Part shown: positions 8,230 through 16,777 of the stretch, piece after piece
How the letters are laid out: each line of letters begins with the position of its first letter
How positions within the stretch are numbered: position 1 is the first letter of the stretch
From: Bacteroidota bacterium
GTDB taxonomy: Bacteria > Bacteroidota > Bacteroidia > Bacteroidales > UBA12481
DNA length: 64,000 bases
Reading direction: 5' to 3'
Assembly (NCBI GenBank): GCA_018669475.1
Contig: JABHCC010000010.1
Coordinates: 124,001 to 188,000, forward strand
The notes under the pieces: generated by a model
What the model was told of the DNA's origin: nothing
What the model saw: the letters and a program-made list of their open reading frames with translations, nothing else
The model's database searches: none
Made by a program: the position numbers and the translations under genes

Positions 8230-8925
8230 ATGGGAAATATGAATAAAATAATAACTCTTCCGAACTTCCTCAAAGCCTTTATGCTTCTCGGCTTGATTAT
8301 CACAATTTGGGGCTGTGCTATTTACAATGTCCGACAGGTCAAGGTAATTCCAATGAATGATTGGGAATTTCACACAACGAAATCTAATATAGAGGTAGCT
8401 TTAAATCTAAATCGAGAATTCAATAAAGAAGATGAATCATATCCTCTCAACAGGAATGGTAACAAAAAATCAATTCTTCCGGTTCATGTAATGGTTATTA
8501 ATGATGGCCCTGCTGAAGTTTTGGTTAAGAAAAACTCCCTAATCTTAGAGGATAATGAAACACAATACAAGCAAATAGAATTTGATGATATGTACTCCAA
8601 ATTAAGCTTTTCACCCTTGGGCAGATATTTTATATGGGCATTCGGCATTAGTCTTCCAGTTGCTTTCATTGGTGTAAATCCGACTTTTGCAGTAATTCCA
8701 GGGATTCTAGTTGGATTTGTTGAAGTGTATAATGCAAAGCAATCAAATGAAAGGATAAGAGAGGATATCTACAGCAAAAGTTTAAGAAACTCGATTTTAC
8801 ATCAAGGTGATTCGGTCAATGGATTCATTTTCTTCGATGTACCAATGGATAAACAATCCAATAATTTCAGAGTCAAACTTCGATTATTGTATAATGATGA
8901 AAGTGAGATTTTATTCGAGTTTTAG
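8230..8925 (+). CDS. Lipoprotein with an internal hydrophobic segment, unknown function
   Basis: About 231 residues. The hydrophobic N-terminus ends in IWGC, a plausible lipobox; ATG 8230 or 8239 are both possible starts. The mature part includes a beta-rich domain (NREFNKEDESYP, VHVMVINDGPAEVLVKK) and a long hydrophobic hairpin at about 140-170 (FIWAFGISLPVAFIG, AVIPGILVGFVEVY). The end, DSVNGFIFFDVPMD then VKLRLLYND, is reminiscent of a small immunoglobulin-like domain. It follows the DUF4410-like gene with a 1-nt gap, so the two are probably co-translated and act together at the envelope. Confidence 0.55.
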   Translation: MGNMNKIITLPNFLKAFMLLGLIITIWGCAIYNVRQVKVIPMNDWEFHTTKSNIEVALNLNREFNKEDESYPLNRNGNKKSILPVHVMVINDGPAEVLVKKNSLILEDNETQYKQIEFDDMYSKLSFSPLGRYFIWAFGISLPVAFIGVNPTFAVIPGILVGFVEVYNAKQSNERIREDIYSKSLRNSILHQGDSVNGFIFFDVPMDKQSNNFRVKLRLLYNDESEILFEF

Positions 8926-9029
8926 TCATTCTTTCAACTTTCCGCTTTTAGGAAACAACTATATTGAAGTAATATTTTCGTGATTCATTTCTGATATAGA
9001 ACAGGCTAAAAATGATGAATGCAGATGGA

Positions 9030-9306
9030 AGTTATATGAAAGAAATAACTAGACAGGAAAAGCAAGATCTGCTCATTCTCAATGACTTTGGTCTACAACC
9101 CATTGTCGATCAGAGTAGATCAATCTTCTTGGAAATCATTGAGGATCACTACGATAGAAAATCAACTATTATAAGATCCCAACTTCCGGTCAGTAGCTGG
9201 TACGAAGTAATAGCAGAAAAAACTATTGTGGAGGTAATCCTTGATCGGCTTGTTCATAAGGCTTATCGATTAAACTCTTAAAGGGGAATCAATGCGAAAA
9301 ACCTGA
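9030..9306 (+). pseudogene. IS21-family helper ATPase (IstB) C-terminal remnant
   Basis: The frame starting near 9030 reads LLILNDFGLQPI, then EIIEDHYDRKSTIIRSQLPV, then WYEVIAEKT and DRLVHKAYR. This is the Walker B (here LILNDFG; homologues have LDDFG, so the Asp is changed to Asn) and C-terminal part of IstB. After RLNS the frame stops at 9281, while another frame continues LKGESMRK, the canonical IstB end, so there is a frameshift near 9275. The N-terminal half and the istA transposase are missing, so the element is dead. IS21-like end sequences may lie in the 9340-9440 spacer but I could not define them. Confidence 0.8.
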
Positions 9307-9475
9307 AAAATCGAAAATGAAAATTAATCTTAAAATTTAGATCGGAAATGAACCGTATTCATTGCATACTTTGTTCACATAAATGCTCTGCCTACTTAAC
9401 AGAATAATGGCTGCCTATTTTAGTGGATAATGTACTGAACACTTTGTGGAGAATACTTACCTTAAACCATAAACC

Positions 9476-10423
9476 ATGAAATTCATCCTGATTAAGAATA
9501 CTAGTATATTTTGTCTGTTGTGCCTAACTCATTTCACATCGCTTATAGCTCAATATGGAATATCAAATTTAAAAGCGTCTGACAATTTCAAATCTGAACA
9601 ACCCGGTTTTGGGGCTTTCATTCAAAACAATGATTCGAGTCGATTCACACTGCCTTTGGGTTCTTCGCCTCAACAATCTTTGACTTTCAAAGTCAATATG
9701 AATTTCTCATGTGGTATTATGACGAAACCTGAAACTATTTATGGTCACCATTCAGATTTTTCCATTAATCCGGGGATAAGTAAAACAGTTCAACTTGATG
9801 GTATTAAAATGGATGAAGATAGTTATTTAGGTTTTGGTATCCGTTATAATAACATAAAGTCAAAATTAGGTTTTCGCAATGAAATTACAGAAGAAGACTA
9901 TTTGAACGCGAAAGGTTCATGGGACTTTTGTTATGGGATTGACACTAGTGCAAAGGCCATTATAAATTCTGGATTTGCTATCGCCAAAGGTGGGATGTTT
10001 TTTGCCCTAGATGATGTTTTTGACCTAAATGGATATCTCGGAATTGAATTAAATTCCGGTTTTGGTTGGTTTTTCTATCAAATAGATCCTTTCGTTACAG
10101 GAGCATTAAATGCTGATTGTCTAAATGATCCAGATTCAAAAGAAGTCATTAACGAATCAATGGTTGAATCTAATACACTAGCTGAATTGGTGTCTGAACC
10201 AGCCTATTCATTTGGGGCTTGGATTGGTTATCGTAGCAATAATAGGTTTCACATCGGCATTGCCATTCAATATAGGGCAGGTCTGAAGTACAAACAGCAC
10301 TATCCCGGTCATTGGGTTGATCATGGAGCAATAGATACATATCACGAGGCTGATAAGCATAGTATGGGACTTCCTACTGTTGAAATTGAAATGGGAATAA
10401 GCCTTTATAATTCTTCAAAATAG
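9476..10423 (+). CDS. Exported protein, probable beta-rich or outer-membrane protein, unknown
   Basis: A 315-residue protein with a signal peptide (FCLLCLTHFTSLIAQ|YG) from ATG 9476. The remainder has long beta-type stretches with alternating glycine and aromatics (GFGIRYNNIKSKLGFR, YGIDTSAKAIINSGFAIAKG, GWFFYQIDPFVTGALNA, GIAIQYRAGLKYKQ). That is consistent with a barrel or beta-sandwich, but the C-terminus (SLYNSSK) lacks the usual aromatic barrel end. No family is recognised. It stands between an IS21 remnant and an intact IS1595-type element, so it may be island cargo. Confidence 0.55.
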   Translation: MKFILIKNTSIFCLLCLTHFTSLIAQYGISNLKASDNFKSEQPGFGAFIQNNDSSRFTLPLGSSPQQSLTFKVNMNFSCGIMTKPETIYGHHSDFSINPGISKTVQLDGIKMDEDSYLGFGIRYNNIKSKLGFRNEITEEDYLNAKGSWDFCYGIDTSAKAIINSGFAIAKGGMFFALDDVFDLNGYLGIELNSGFGWFFYQIDPFVTGALNADCLNDPDSKEVINESMVESNTLAELVSEPAYSFGAWIGYRSNNRFHIGIAIQYRAGLKYKQHYPGHWVDHGAIDTYHEADKHSMGLPTVEIEMGISLYNSSK

Positions 10424-10516
10424 AATTAATAATTACTTAACTTCAGATCATCACCGTGATCAGAGTACTGAGGAATATGCTAAATGGGCGTTATCTGTAT
10501 TGGATCAGCAAAATTA

Positions 10517-11548
10517 AATATGATTGTCCGTAATCAATTACCTAAATGAACCAACTAAAAGAAATACAGGCGATTAGTAATCTCTCGAAGAGTTTGTCAC
10601 CGAAGTATCTGCGATTCAGTTTGTACGTGTATTCATTCAGGTAATTTTGTAAATATTTGTCGTCAACATGATGATAAGCACTCAACATACAACGTTTAGC
10701 GTTGCTAATAGCAATATGTACCCAAGGAAGTTCTTTACCAGCATCCTTTGGCTTGATTGTCTTAGCCTTATGAGTGCGAACCACTTGATCCAACTTGCTA
10801 AAAGCCCTTGCATTATCCGTCATTGCCCGTGTGTTTGGATCCAGACTTTTCAAACTAATATCGTTAATCGTTTCACCAGTTTGATCCTCCATCACAGTAA
10901 GCTTAAAGTTTTTGCAAGAGTAGGCTGGACAACCCTTTTTGCGAGACTTCGAGGTTTTGGTTTCGGCCATAACAAGAACCGGAGTTTGCTTTTGACTTCC
11001 ACGACCACGTTTAAGCTTCTGTTTTCTCTTTCCTCTATTCTCAGAATCAACAGTAGTAAAGAACCCTTCGTCGATTTCAACCATACCGGACAACGTACTG
11101 CTCTCATCACGAGAGCCCATTGCCGTTCGTATCTTTTGCATCATATACCAAATTGGCTCATATCGTTTGTACCCCAGTTGACGCTGCATTTCCTTCGCAG
11201 AGATTGGCTTTTTCACGGAGGTCATCAAATGAATGGCTATAAACCAGGTTTGGAAAGGAAGATTAGAGTCTTCCATAACCGTTCCCTTCCTCAAGGTGGT
11301 TCTGGTTCTGCGTTCCTTACATTGAAACTGCTCTATGCTCTTCATCCAGTAGTGTTTAGTGCCGCCACATTTTCTACATTGAAGGCCCGCTTTGAGTCGA
11401 TAATCCCTGAAGGCCTCTCGGCAAGATTGCTCATCGGGAAAGTGTTGAATAAATTCTATAAGCTTCATAATCATCAATTTGAAGCCAAGACATATTCCAT
11501 GAACGTAACCTACTTACGGACATGTTATTAAATACGGACAATCATATT
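10517..11548 (-). mobile_element. IS1595-family (ISXO2-like) insertion sequence
   Basis: About 1.03 kb with one transposase gene and perfect 16-bp terminal inverted repeats: AATATGATTGTCCGTA at 10517-10532 and its complement TACGGACAATCATATT at 11533-11548. The similarity continues imperfectly further inward. IS1595 elements normally make 8-bp target duplications; I could not find a clean one, so the last base or two of the ends is uncertain, or the target copy has decayed. Confidence 0.8.
10542..11468 (-). CDS. IS1595-family transposase
   Basis: About 308 residues from ATG 11468 (MKLIEFIQHFPDEQSC, the usual ISXO2 start); upstream in-frame ATG/TTG codons add 2-3 residues. An N-terminal zinc ribbon (CRKCGG) is followed by the helix region WYMMQKIRTAMG, then the DDE-type nuclease: VEIDEGFF (first Asp/Glu), MTDNARAF (second Asp), and AISNAKRCMLSAYHHV, then LNEYTYKLNRR at the end of the ISXO2 domain. 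The second cysteine pair of the ribbon appears reduced (FQCKERR). The gene is full length, so the element may be or recently was active. An open frame antisense to it is a shadow. Confidence 0.88.
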   Translation of the reverse strand: MKLIEFIQHFPDEQSCREAFRDYRLKAGLQCRKCGGTKHYWMKSIEQFQCKERRTRTTLRKGTVMEDSNLPFQTWFIAIHLMTSVKKPISAKEMQRQLGYKRYEPIWYMMQKIRTAMGSRDESSTLSGMVEIDEGFFTTVDSENRGKRKQKLKRGRGSQKQTPVLVMAETKTSKSRKKGCPAYSCKNFKLTVMEDQTGETINDISLKSLDPNTRAMTDNARAFSKLDQVVRTHKAKTIKPKDAGKELPWVHIAISNAKRCMLSAYHHVDDKYLQNYLNEYTYKLNRRYFGDKLFERLLIACISFSWFI

Positions 11549-11574
11549 GACTAATTAACCTAAAATCCGTTATT

Positions 11575-13467
11575 ATGAAAAAACTATTCGCTTTTTTTAT
11601 TCTATTAGGAAAATTATTTGCATTTTTTTTGTGCCTGGTCATGATAACTTTATGTAAAAAGGAAGAACCAAATTCTCCACCTCTAGCTGATTTTACAATA
11701 TCTCCAGAGCATGGAAACACTGATACTGTTTTTACTTTTGATGCTTCGGGTTGTAGTGATAAAGAAGATGCATCTGCTCAGCTTCAAGTCAGATGGGATT
11801 GGGAATCGGATGGTACATGGGATACTCAGTTTGCAACAATAAAAACAACCACAAACAAATTTATTGTTGAAGGCAAATACAATATAAGTTTGGAGGTAAA
11901 AGACTCAGAAGGTTTAAAATCCGCTGTTTCAAAGCAACTTGATATTATTATAAGTTTTGCGGGTGATGCTGGCACATTTACAGATTCGCGTGATCATGAA
12001 AAATACAAATGGGTAAAAATTGGAAATCAAATTTGGATGGCGGAGAATCTTAATTTTGATAGAAATATATTCTCATGGTGTTACAATAACAATTTTGAAA
12101 ATGGCAAACAACTAGGCAGATTATATTCATGGCCAACTTCCATGGATATTGACAATTATAATACAGAGTGGGGAGGACATGATAATATAAAAATTCAAGG
12201 AATTTGTCCAACTGGATGGCATTTGCCTTCACCAACCGAGTGGCAGGAAATGACGAATTATTTAGGAGGCAGTAATGTTGCTGGTAAAAAGATGAAATCA
12301 GAAGCAGGGTGGTATAATTATAATAATGGCACTAACGAGAGTGGCTTTGATGCTAAGCCTGCTGGTACTACAAGTAGTAGTGGTCAGTCATTCGGCGGTT
12401 TGTATTTAATGACGATGTTTTGGACTGCAACTGAATATAATAATAGGAATGCCGGAATATTGAGTCTTTCTCATTTAAACGACATAGCAAATCTTGGGGA
12501 CATGCCAAAATCATATGCCTATTCTGTTCGTTGCATACAGGGAAATGGAATTGCCAATACACCACCAACAGCTTCATTTAGTGTTAAACCTGATTCAGGA
12601 AATCTATTTATTACTGTATTCACATTTGATGCATCCGAGAGTAAAGATGATAAATTCAAACCTTCGTCATTGCGAATTAGATGGGATTGGGAAAATGATG
12701 GTACTTGGGATACAGATTTCACAACTAATAAAATTACTACACATCAATTTTCGATATTTGGTACAATTTCTATAAAACTTGAAGTAATTAATCCAAATGG
12801 ATTAAGTGATATTATCGAAAGATATATATATGTGTCAGGTGATGGATATGACACTTTTACTGATTTACGGGATGGAAATGTTTACCTAACAATTTCAATC
12901 GGCTCACAAATATGGATGGCAGAGAACCTGGCTTATTTACCTTCTATTACTACCAATGAGTCTGATATTGAACCGTGTTACTACGTTTATTACTTTGGTG
13001 GCCTTAGTGAGGCTTTAGCAAGAGTTACAGATAATTATTATAATTATGGAGTCCTCTATAATTGGGAGGCTTCCAAGACGGCTTGTCCGGATGGTTGGCA
13101 TTTACCTACGGATCAGGAATGGAAAACGCTAGAGAAACATTTAGGCATGAGTTCATCAGATGCAGATGGTGAAAACTGGCGTTCTTATGGTGAGGTAGGT
13201 AAAAAACTCAAATCAGCAACAGGCTGGAATGAAAACGGTAATGGAGCCAACAGTAGTGGTTTTAATGTTCGTCCAGGTGGCCAAAGTGACTATGGTGGTC
13301 ATTTCCTCGACCTTGGCAATGAGGCTAACTATTGGACTTCAACACCAGATGAAAGTATTGAAGATTTTTTTTCCAGGTATCGCAAACTGACTTTCGAGTC
13401 TGATGGAGTATATAGGCAATCATACTACAGAAGATTAGGGTTTTCTGTCCGCTGCATTAAGGACTAA
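11575..13467 (+). CDS. Exported protein with two PKD-like and two FISUMP domains
   Basis: 630 residues. A hydrophobic N-terminus ends in ITLCKKEEPN, a lipoprotein-like site but with an atypical Leu before Cys. Order: PKD-like domain (about 38-125; ADFTISPEHG, WDWESDGTWDT), FISUMP 1 (about 132-325; TDSRDHEKYKW to YSVRCIQ), second PKD-like domain (about 330-420; ASFSVKPDSG, WDWENDGTWDT), FISUMP 2 (about 424-630; TDLRDGNVYL, CPDGWHLPT, GANSSGFNVRPGG to GFSVRCIKD). The repeated PKD-FISUMP unit indicates internal duplication. FISUMP 1 lacks the long loop of FISUMP 2. Probably displayed at the cell surface; the binding target is unknown. It begins 26 bp after the IS1595 right end. Confidence 0.85.
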   Translation: MKKLFAFFILLGKLFAFFLCLVMITLCKKEEPNSPPLADFTISPEHGNTDTVFTFDASGCSDKEDASAQLQVRWDWESDGTWDTQFATIKTTTNKFIVEGKYNISLEVKDSEGLKSAVSKQLDIIISFAGDAGTFTDSRDHEKYKWVKIGNQIWMAENLNFDRNIFSWCYNNNFENGKQLGRLYSWPTSMDIDNYNTEWGGHDNIKIQGICPTGWHLPSPTEWQEMTNYLGGSNVAGKKMKSEAGWYNYNNGTNESGFDAKPAGTTSSSGQSFGGLYLMTMFWTATEYNNRNAGILSLSHLNDIANLGDMPKSYAYSVRCIQGNGIANTPPTASFSVKPDSGNLFITVFTFDASESKDDKFKPSSLRIRWDWENDGTWDTDFTTNKITTHQFSIFGTISIKLEVINPNGLSDIIERYIYVSGDGYDTFTDLRDGNVYLTISIGSQIWMAENLAYLPSITTNESDIEPCYYVYYFGGLSEALARVTDNYYNYGVLYNWEASKTACPDGWHLPTDQEWKTLEKHLGMSSSDADGENWRSYGEVGKKLKSATGWNENGNGANSSGFNVRPGGQSDYGGHFLDLGNEANYWTSTPDESIEDFFSRYRKLTFESDGVYRQSYYRRLGFSVRCIKD

Positions 13468-13470
13468 TTG

Positions 13471-13543
13471 TGCGCAGAAGCTCGCAATGGATGCAAGGGC
13501 ACATTGCATTAAACAACTGGATCAGTGAACTATAATTAAGATG
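13471..13543 (+). repeat. FISUMP 3'-flank repeat, copy A
   Basis: Starting 3 nt after the FISUMP stop codon, this stretch is homologous to 17997-18068, which follows another FISUMP gene (about 41 of the first 47 positions match by eye). It contains the stem GCAATG/CATTGC (13484-13489 with 13502-13507). Confidence 0.65.
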
Positions 13544-13613
13544 ATAGGCTTGTAAACTACCTTAGAGAGTATCGAACTAAAGGTATAAATGCGGAGGTCG
13601 AGCAAATGGACTC

Positions 13614-13763
13614 GCTGATGTGCCAACTATTTCCATCATGAAGATAACTGGTCATAAAACTGAGAAATCCTTTCTAAGCTACATTCGTATTTCACAAGAG
13701 GATAATGCTATGAAATTGATAAAGCATCCGTTTTTTCAATGTGGTTTAAAGGTGGTAAATTGA
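13614..13763 (+). pseudogene. Tyrosine recombinase C-terminal remnant
   Basis: The frame reads ADVPTISIMKITGHKTEKSF, then LSYIRISQEDNAMKLIKHPF and a stop. This is the end of a Bacteroidota tyrosine recombinase: the GH of the active site (GHKTEKSF) and the catalytic Tyr in SYI are present, but the Arg-bearing upstream part is gone. It indicates that a mobile element once carried its integrase here. Confidence 0.75.
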
Positions 13764-13896
13764 TAGTACACCTCATTCCTTTTCAATTTTCAAAATTTCT
13801 AAATAACTTGGCTAATCTAAAGGAAGAACCTCTTTGTCCAGAATTTCTACCTTGGTATCCTAAGACGTAATTTTCTTCAGAGAAATAGACTTTTAT

Positions 13897-13904
13897 TATA
13901 TTTG
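13897..13904 (+). promoter_or_regulatory. -7 promoter element for the sensor kinase operon
   Basis: TATATTTG fits TAnnTTTG, 22 nt before ATG 13927. Confidence 0.45.
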
Positions 13905-13926
13905 AGGAACCTACATTATTATTCCT

Positions 13927-16020
13927 ATGAAACAAAGACTAAAGAAATTTCTTGGCCATAATTTATTTATCACATTCATCTTGACAATAGCCGTCTTCTG
14001 GTGGATTCCTCTTAATTCAGACCTATATAGGTTCACACCTTTAACTGAAAGAAATTGGCATACTTTGTCAAGTCGCTTTGCGTATAATAATTTGGATACT
14101 TTACCTGATCTGGAGAATATACTTTATTACGAATGGGACGATCATACAGTCACAATGGTTGTGAATAAGGATAACACTGCTATCCAACAGTGGAAATTTA
14201 CCGGGCAGCTACAGAAGAAGCTAATGAATGTTGTCGTATGTGATATTTTTTCAGATGGCCTTAAGGAAATAGCTAGTTTCTATGTTAAAGGAAATTTATT
14301 GATGTTCTCTGTAATCTCTCCATTTGAAAATGAAGAAGCAATTGTTGAAGATTATATTATCGATTCTATTCCAGGTCAAAATCCTGCAACTTTCAGCATT
14401 AATGATTCGAAATTCCATGATCTAAACCATGATCAAATTCCAGAACTTGTATTTCTGGTGGATGGGGATTATAATCAACAACCAAGGAATCTGTATGCGT
14501 TTGATTTCAAGTCTGGTGAATTGCTAAAATCACCAGAATCTGCAACAATTCTTGAAGACATTCATTTCTTTGATATTGATAATGATGGTAATAGTGAAAT
14601 AACTGGTTGGGTAAAATCAAATTGTAATTATTTTGATGCCCCTGGAGCAACCCAACCTTTTCCAGACACCATATCGTGGTTGATGGTATTTGATCACAAC
14701 TTAATATATAAATTTCCTCCAATTGGATTTCCCGGACGACATTCTCGCGTGTACCCAATAATAATTGATGAGGAAGACCACTCTGAATTGTTTGTTATTC
14801 ACTCTACTAAGTTTGAAGGGAATCAATTCTTCAATATCGGTCATGATGGGTTGAAAACAAGTCATGAACACAAGGATCTTCCATCTTCTGTGTTGAATTT
14901 TTGTTTTAATATCCATGAAGATGGAGGTGACAACATATTATGGACGGACCAATCTGGCACTATTGGAACCTATTCACTGGTTGAGGGGACAAAAACTCTG
15001 CAACGAAAAAAGGCAAAGGAAAGCTTTTATCACATTGATGATGTGATTGGAGATAAGGGAGAGGAGTATTGGACTTTTAGTAGTTTTAATGAATGGCAAT
15101 TCAATTTGCACAATAGTAAGGGTCAACTTCTCGCTCGAGAAAAGTTTCCAAAAGAACACGGTTCTGATTTTAATCCAGTTATTAATGTTGTTGAAAAAAA
15201 GGATCATGAATCAATAGTATCATTTCAATTAGGAATGTGGTCATACTTGATACGTATAGAAAAAAATCCTGGGAGATATCTAAGGTTGCTATTTTTTGTT
15301 GCTCTATTTGGAATCATGTACTTGGTTGTATTAATAATTCAAAGAATTCAAATGGTTCAGATTCGTGAAAAGGAGAAGATGAGAACAAATATTCTTCAAT
15401 TGCAAATGAATGCCATGCACAATCAGCTCGACCCTCATTTCACTTTCAATGCATTAAATGTTTTATCTGCATTGTCAATTGAAGGGAACTATGATATCAT
15501 AAATAAATTTGTCACCCACTTTTCACAGCTATTCCGAAGCTATCTGCAATCTTCAGAGAAAATTTGGATTAGCCTACGGGAGGAGATTTCATTTGTTGAA
15601 AACTACATTGCGCTTCAACAGATTCGTTTTGAAGACCAGTGGAGATTTGTTAAAGAGATTGATCTGAACTGTGATCCTGATATTCTTATCCCAAAAATGC
15701 TTATTCATAATCATATTGAAAATGCAATCAAACATGGATTAAGACCCAAGTCAAAGGCCGGAGTTCTTTCATTACAGATATTTGAAGACAACAATAATCT
15801 TCTGATTCGAATTGAAGACAATGGTGTGGGAAGAATTGCATCAAAAGCCAATAACTCTCAGGGAGCTGGAATTGGGCTCAAATCTTTGGAAAAGCTCTTG
15901 AAATATGATTCAGTGGAGAAAAATAGGAAGATTAAACAAATCGTAACGGATCTTTTTCAAGAAAGTGGAGAGCCGTCAGGAACGAGAATTGAAATAATAA
16001 TTCCAATTAATGAGAATTGA
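13927..16020 (+). CDS. LytS-like sensor histidine kinase with a large periplasmic FG-GAP-like sensor
   Basis: 697 residues. TM1 is at about 13-30, then a periplasmic domain of about 430 residues with FG-GAP/VCBS-like motifs (DLNHDQIPELVFL, FFDIDNDGNSEITG), consistent with a propeller. TM2 is at about 456-476, then a short coiled coil and a His_kinase domain (PF06580) with the phospho-acceptor H504 in NQLDPHFTFNALN. The HATPase region has NAIKHGLRP and RIEDNGVG. It pairs with the response regulator 23 nt downstream. Kinases with this architecture sense an extracellular ligand; the ligand is unknown. Nearby FISUMP surface proteins are candidate targets (inference). Confidence 0.88.
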   Translation: MKQRLKKFLGHNLFITFILTIAVFWWIPLNSDLYRFTPLTERNWHTLSSRFAYNNLDTLPDLENILYYEWDDHTVTMVVNKDNTAIQQWKFTGQLQKKLMNVVVCDIFSDGLKEIASFYVKGNLLMFSVISPFENEEAIVEDYIIDSIPGQNPATFSINDSKFHDLNHDQIPELVFLVDGDYNQQPRNLYAFDFKSGELLKSPESATILEDIHFFDIDNDGNSEITGWVKSNCNYFDAPGATQPFPDTISWLMVFDHNLIYKFPPIGFPGRHSRVYPIIIDEEDHSELFVIHSTKFEGNQFFNIGHDGLKTSHEHKDLPSSVLNFCFNIHEDGGDNILWTDQSGTIGTYSLVEGTKTLQRKKAKESFYHIDDVIGDKGEEYWTFSSFNEWQFNLHNSKGQLLAREKFPKEHGSDFNPVINVVEKKDHESIVSFQLGMWSYLIRIEKNPGRYLRLLFFVALFGIMYLVVLIIQRIQMVQIREKEKMRTNILQLQMNAMHNQLDPHFTFNALNVLSALSIEGNYDIINKFVTHFSQLFRSYLQSSEKIWISLREEISFVENYIALQQIRFEDQWRFVKEIDLNCDPDILIPKMLIHNHIENAIKHGLRPKSKAGVLSLQIFEDNNNLLIRIEDNGVGRIASKANNSQGAGIGLKSLEKLLKYDSVEKNRKIKQIVTDLFQESGEPSGTRIEIIIPINEN

Positions 16021-16043
16021 TCCAATTTATTTGAACATTCATT

Positions 16044-16619
16044 ATGATTAAGGTATTTCTTGTGGATGACGAAGAGCTTGCCCTCAAAAGATTAAGACAT
16101 CTGTTAATGGATATTGATGATGTTGAAGTTTCAGGATACTCAATTTCAATTGAAGAATCTGTCAGGAGGATTGTCAAACTAAAACCCGACCTAGTATTTT
16201 TAGATGTTGAATTGAAAGGAAATACAGGTTTCGATTTTCTTAATGCCATTCATACAAAAGGATATTATCCTGATATCATTTTTGTAACTGCCCATCTCCA
16301 TTATACCATACAAGCAATCCGGGCAAAAGCAATTGATTATCTCATGAAACCGATTGACCAGATTGAACTTATTGAAGCGATCGAGCGATATAAAGTTATG
16401 AGAATGGGTACTGATCTGAATAGAAGGATAAACATGTCAGCAGATTTAAATCAAAGCGAAAAAAAGATCCTTTATCTTTTAGCTGAAGGTAAAACATCTA
16501 AGGAAATTGCTGAAATCATTCATCTTGCTCCTAATACAGTGGATACTTATCGTAGAAGGATGCTTAAACGTTTTGGCGTTCACACTAGCCGCGAACTTTT
16601 GTATGTGCTAAAATCATAA
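16044..16619 (+). CDS. Response regulator, REC + LuxR/GerE-type HTH
   Basis: 191 residues. Receiver domain 1-120 with acidic pocket D8/D9, phospho-acceptor D54 (VFLDVELKG), T82 and K102 (YLMKPID). The C-terminal HTH (about 135-190) reads EKKILYLLAEGKTSKEIAEI and PNTVDTYRRRMLKRFGV, a LuxR/GerE domain. This is notable because the receiver looks like the LytTR-associated type (DDEELALKRLRHLL) and LytS-like kinases usually pair with LytTR DNA-binding domains. It is co-transcribed with the kinase (23-nt gap). Targets are unknown; no operator could be defined. Confidence 0.9.
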   Translation: MIKVFLVDDEELALKRLRHLLMDIDDVEVSGYSISIEESVRRIVKLKPDLVFLDVELKGNTGFDFLNAIHTKGYYPDIIFVTAHLHYTIQAIRAKAIDYLMKPIDQIELIEAIERYKVMRMGTDLNRRINMSADLNQSEKKILYLLAEGKTSKEIAEIIHLAPNTVDTYRRRMLKRFGVHTSRELLYVLKS

Positions 16620-16777
16620 TTGGGAACCAATAAGAAGACTCATTATTGATTACAAATTACTCAGAAATGGGTAAAGTTAATAGTTCAGTTTATCTGTTAA
16701 TTTATGATCCGGTAAACTTCAAAACAATCGAGTTTATAATACATGTTAGGATATCTTAAAACAAAAACTTTATCCAA

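Noticed and set aside
10668-11531. 287-codon plus-strand ORF
   Set aside because: Antisense to the IS1595 transposase; residue composition is not protein-like.
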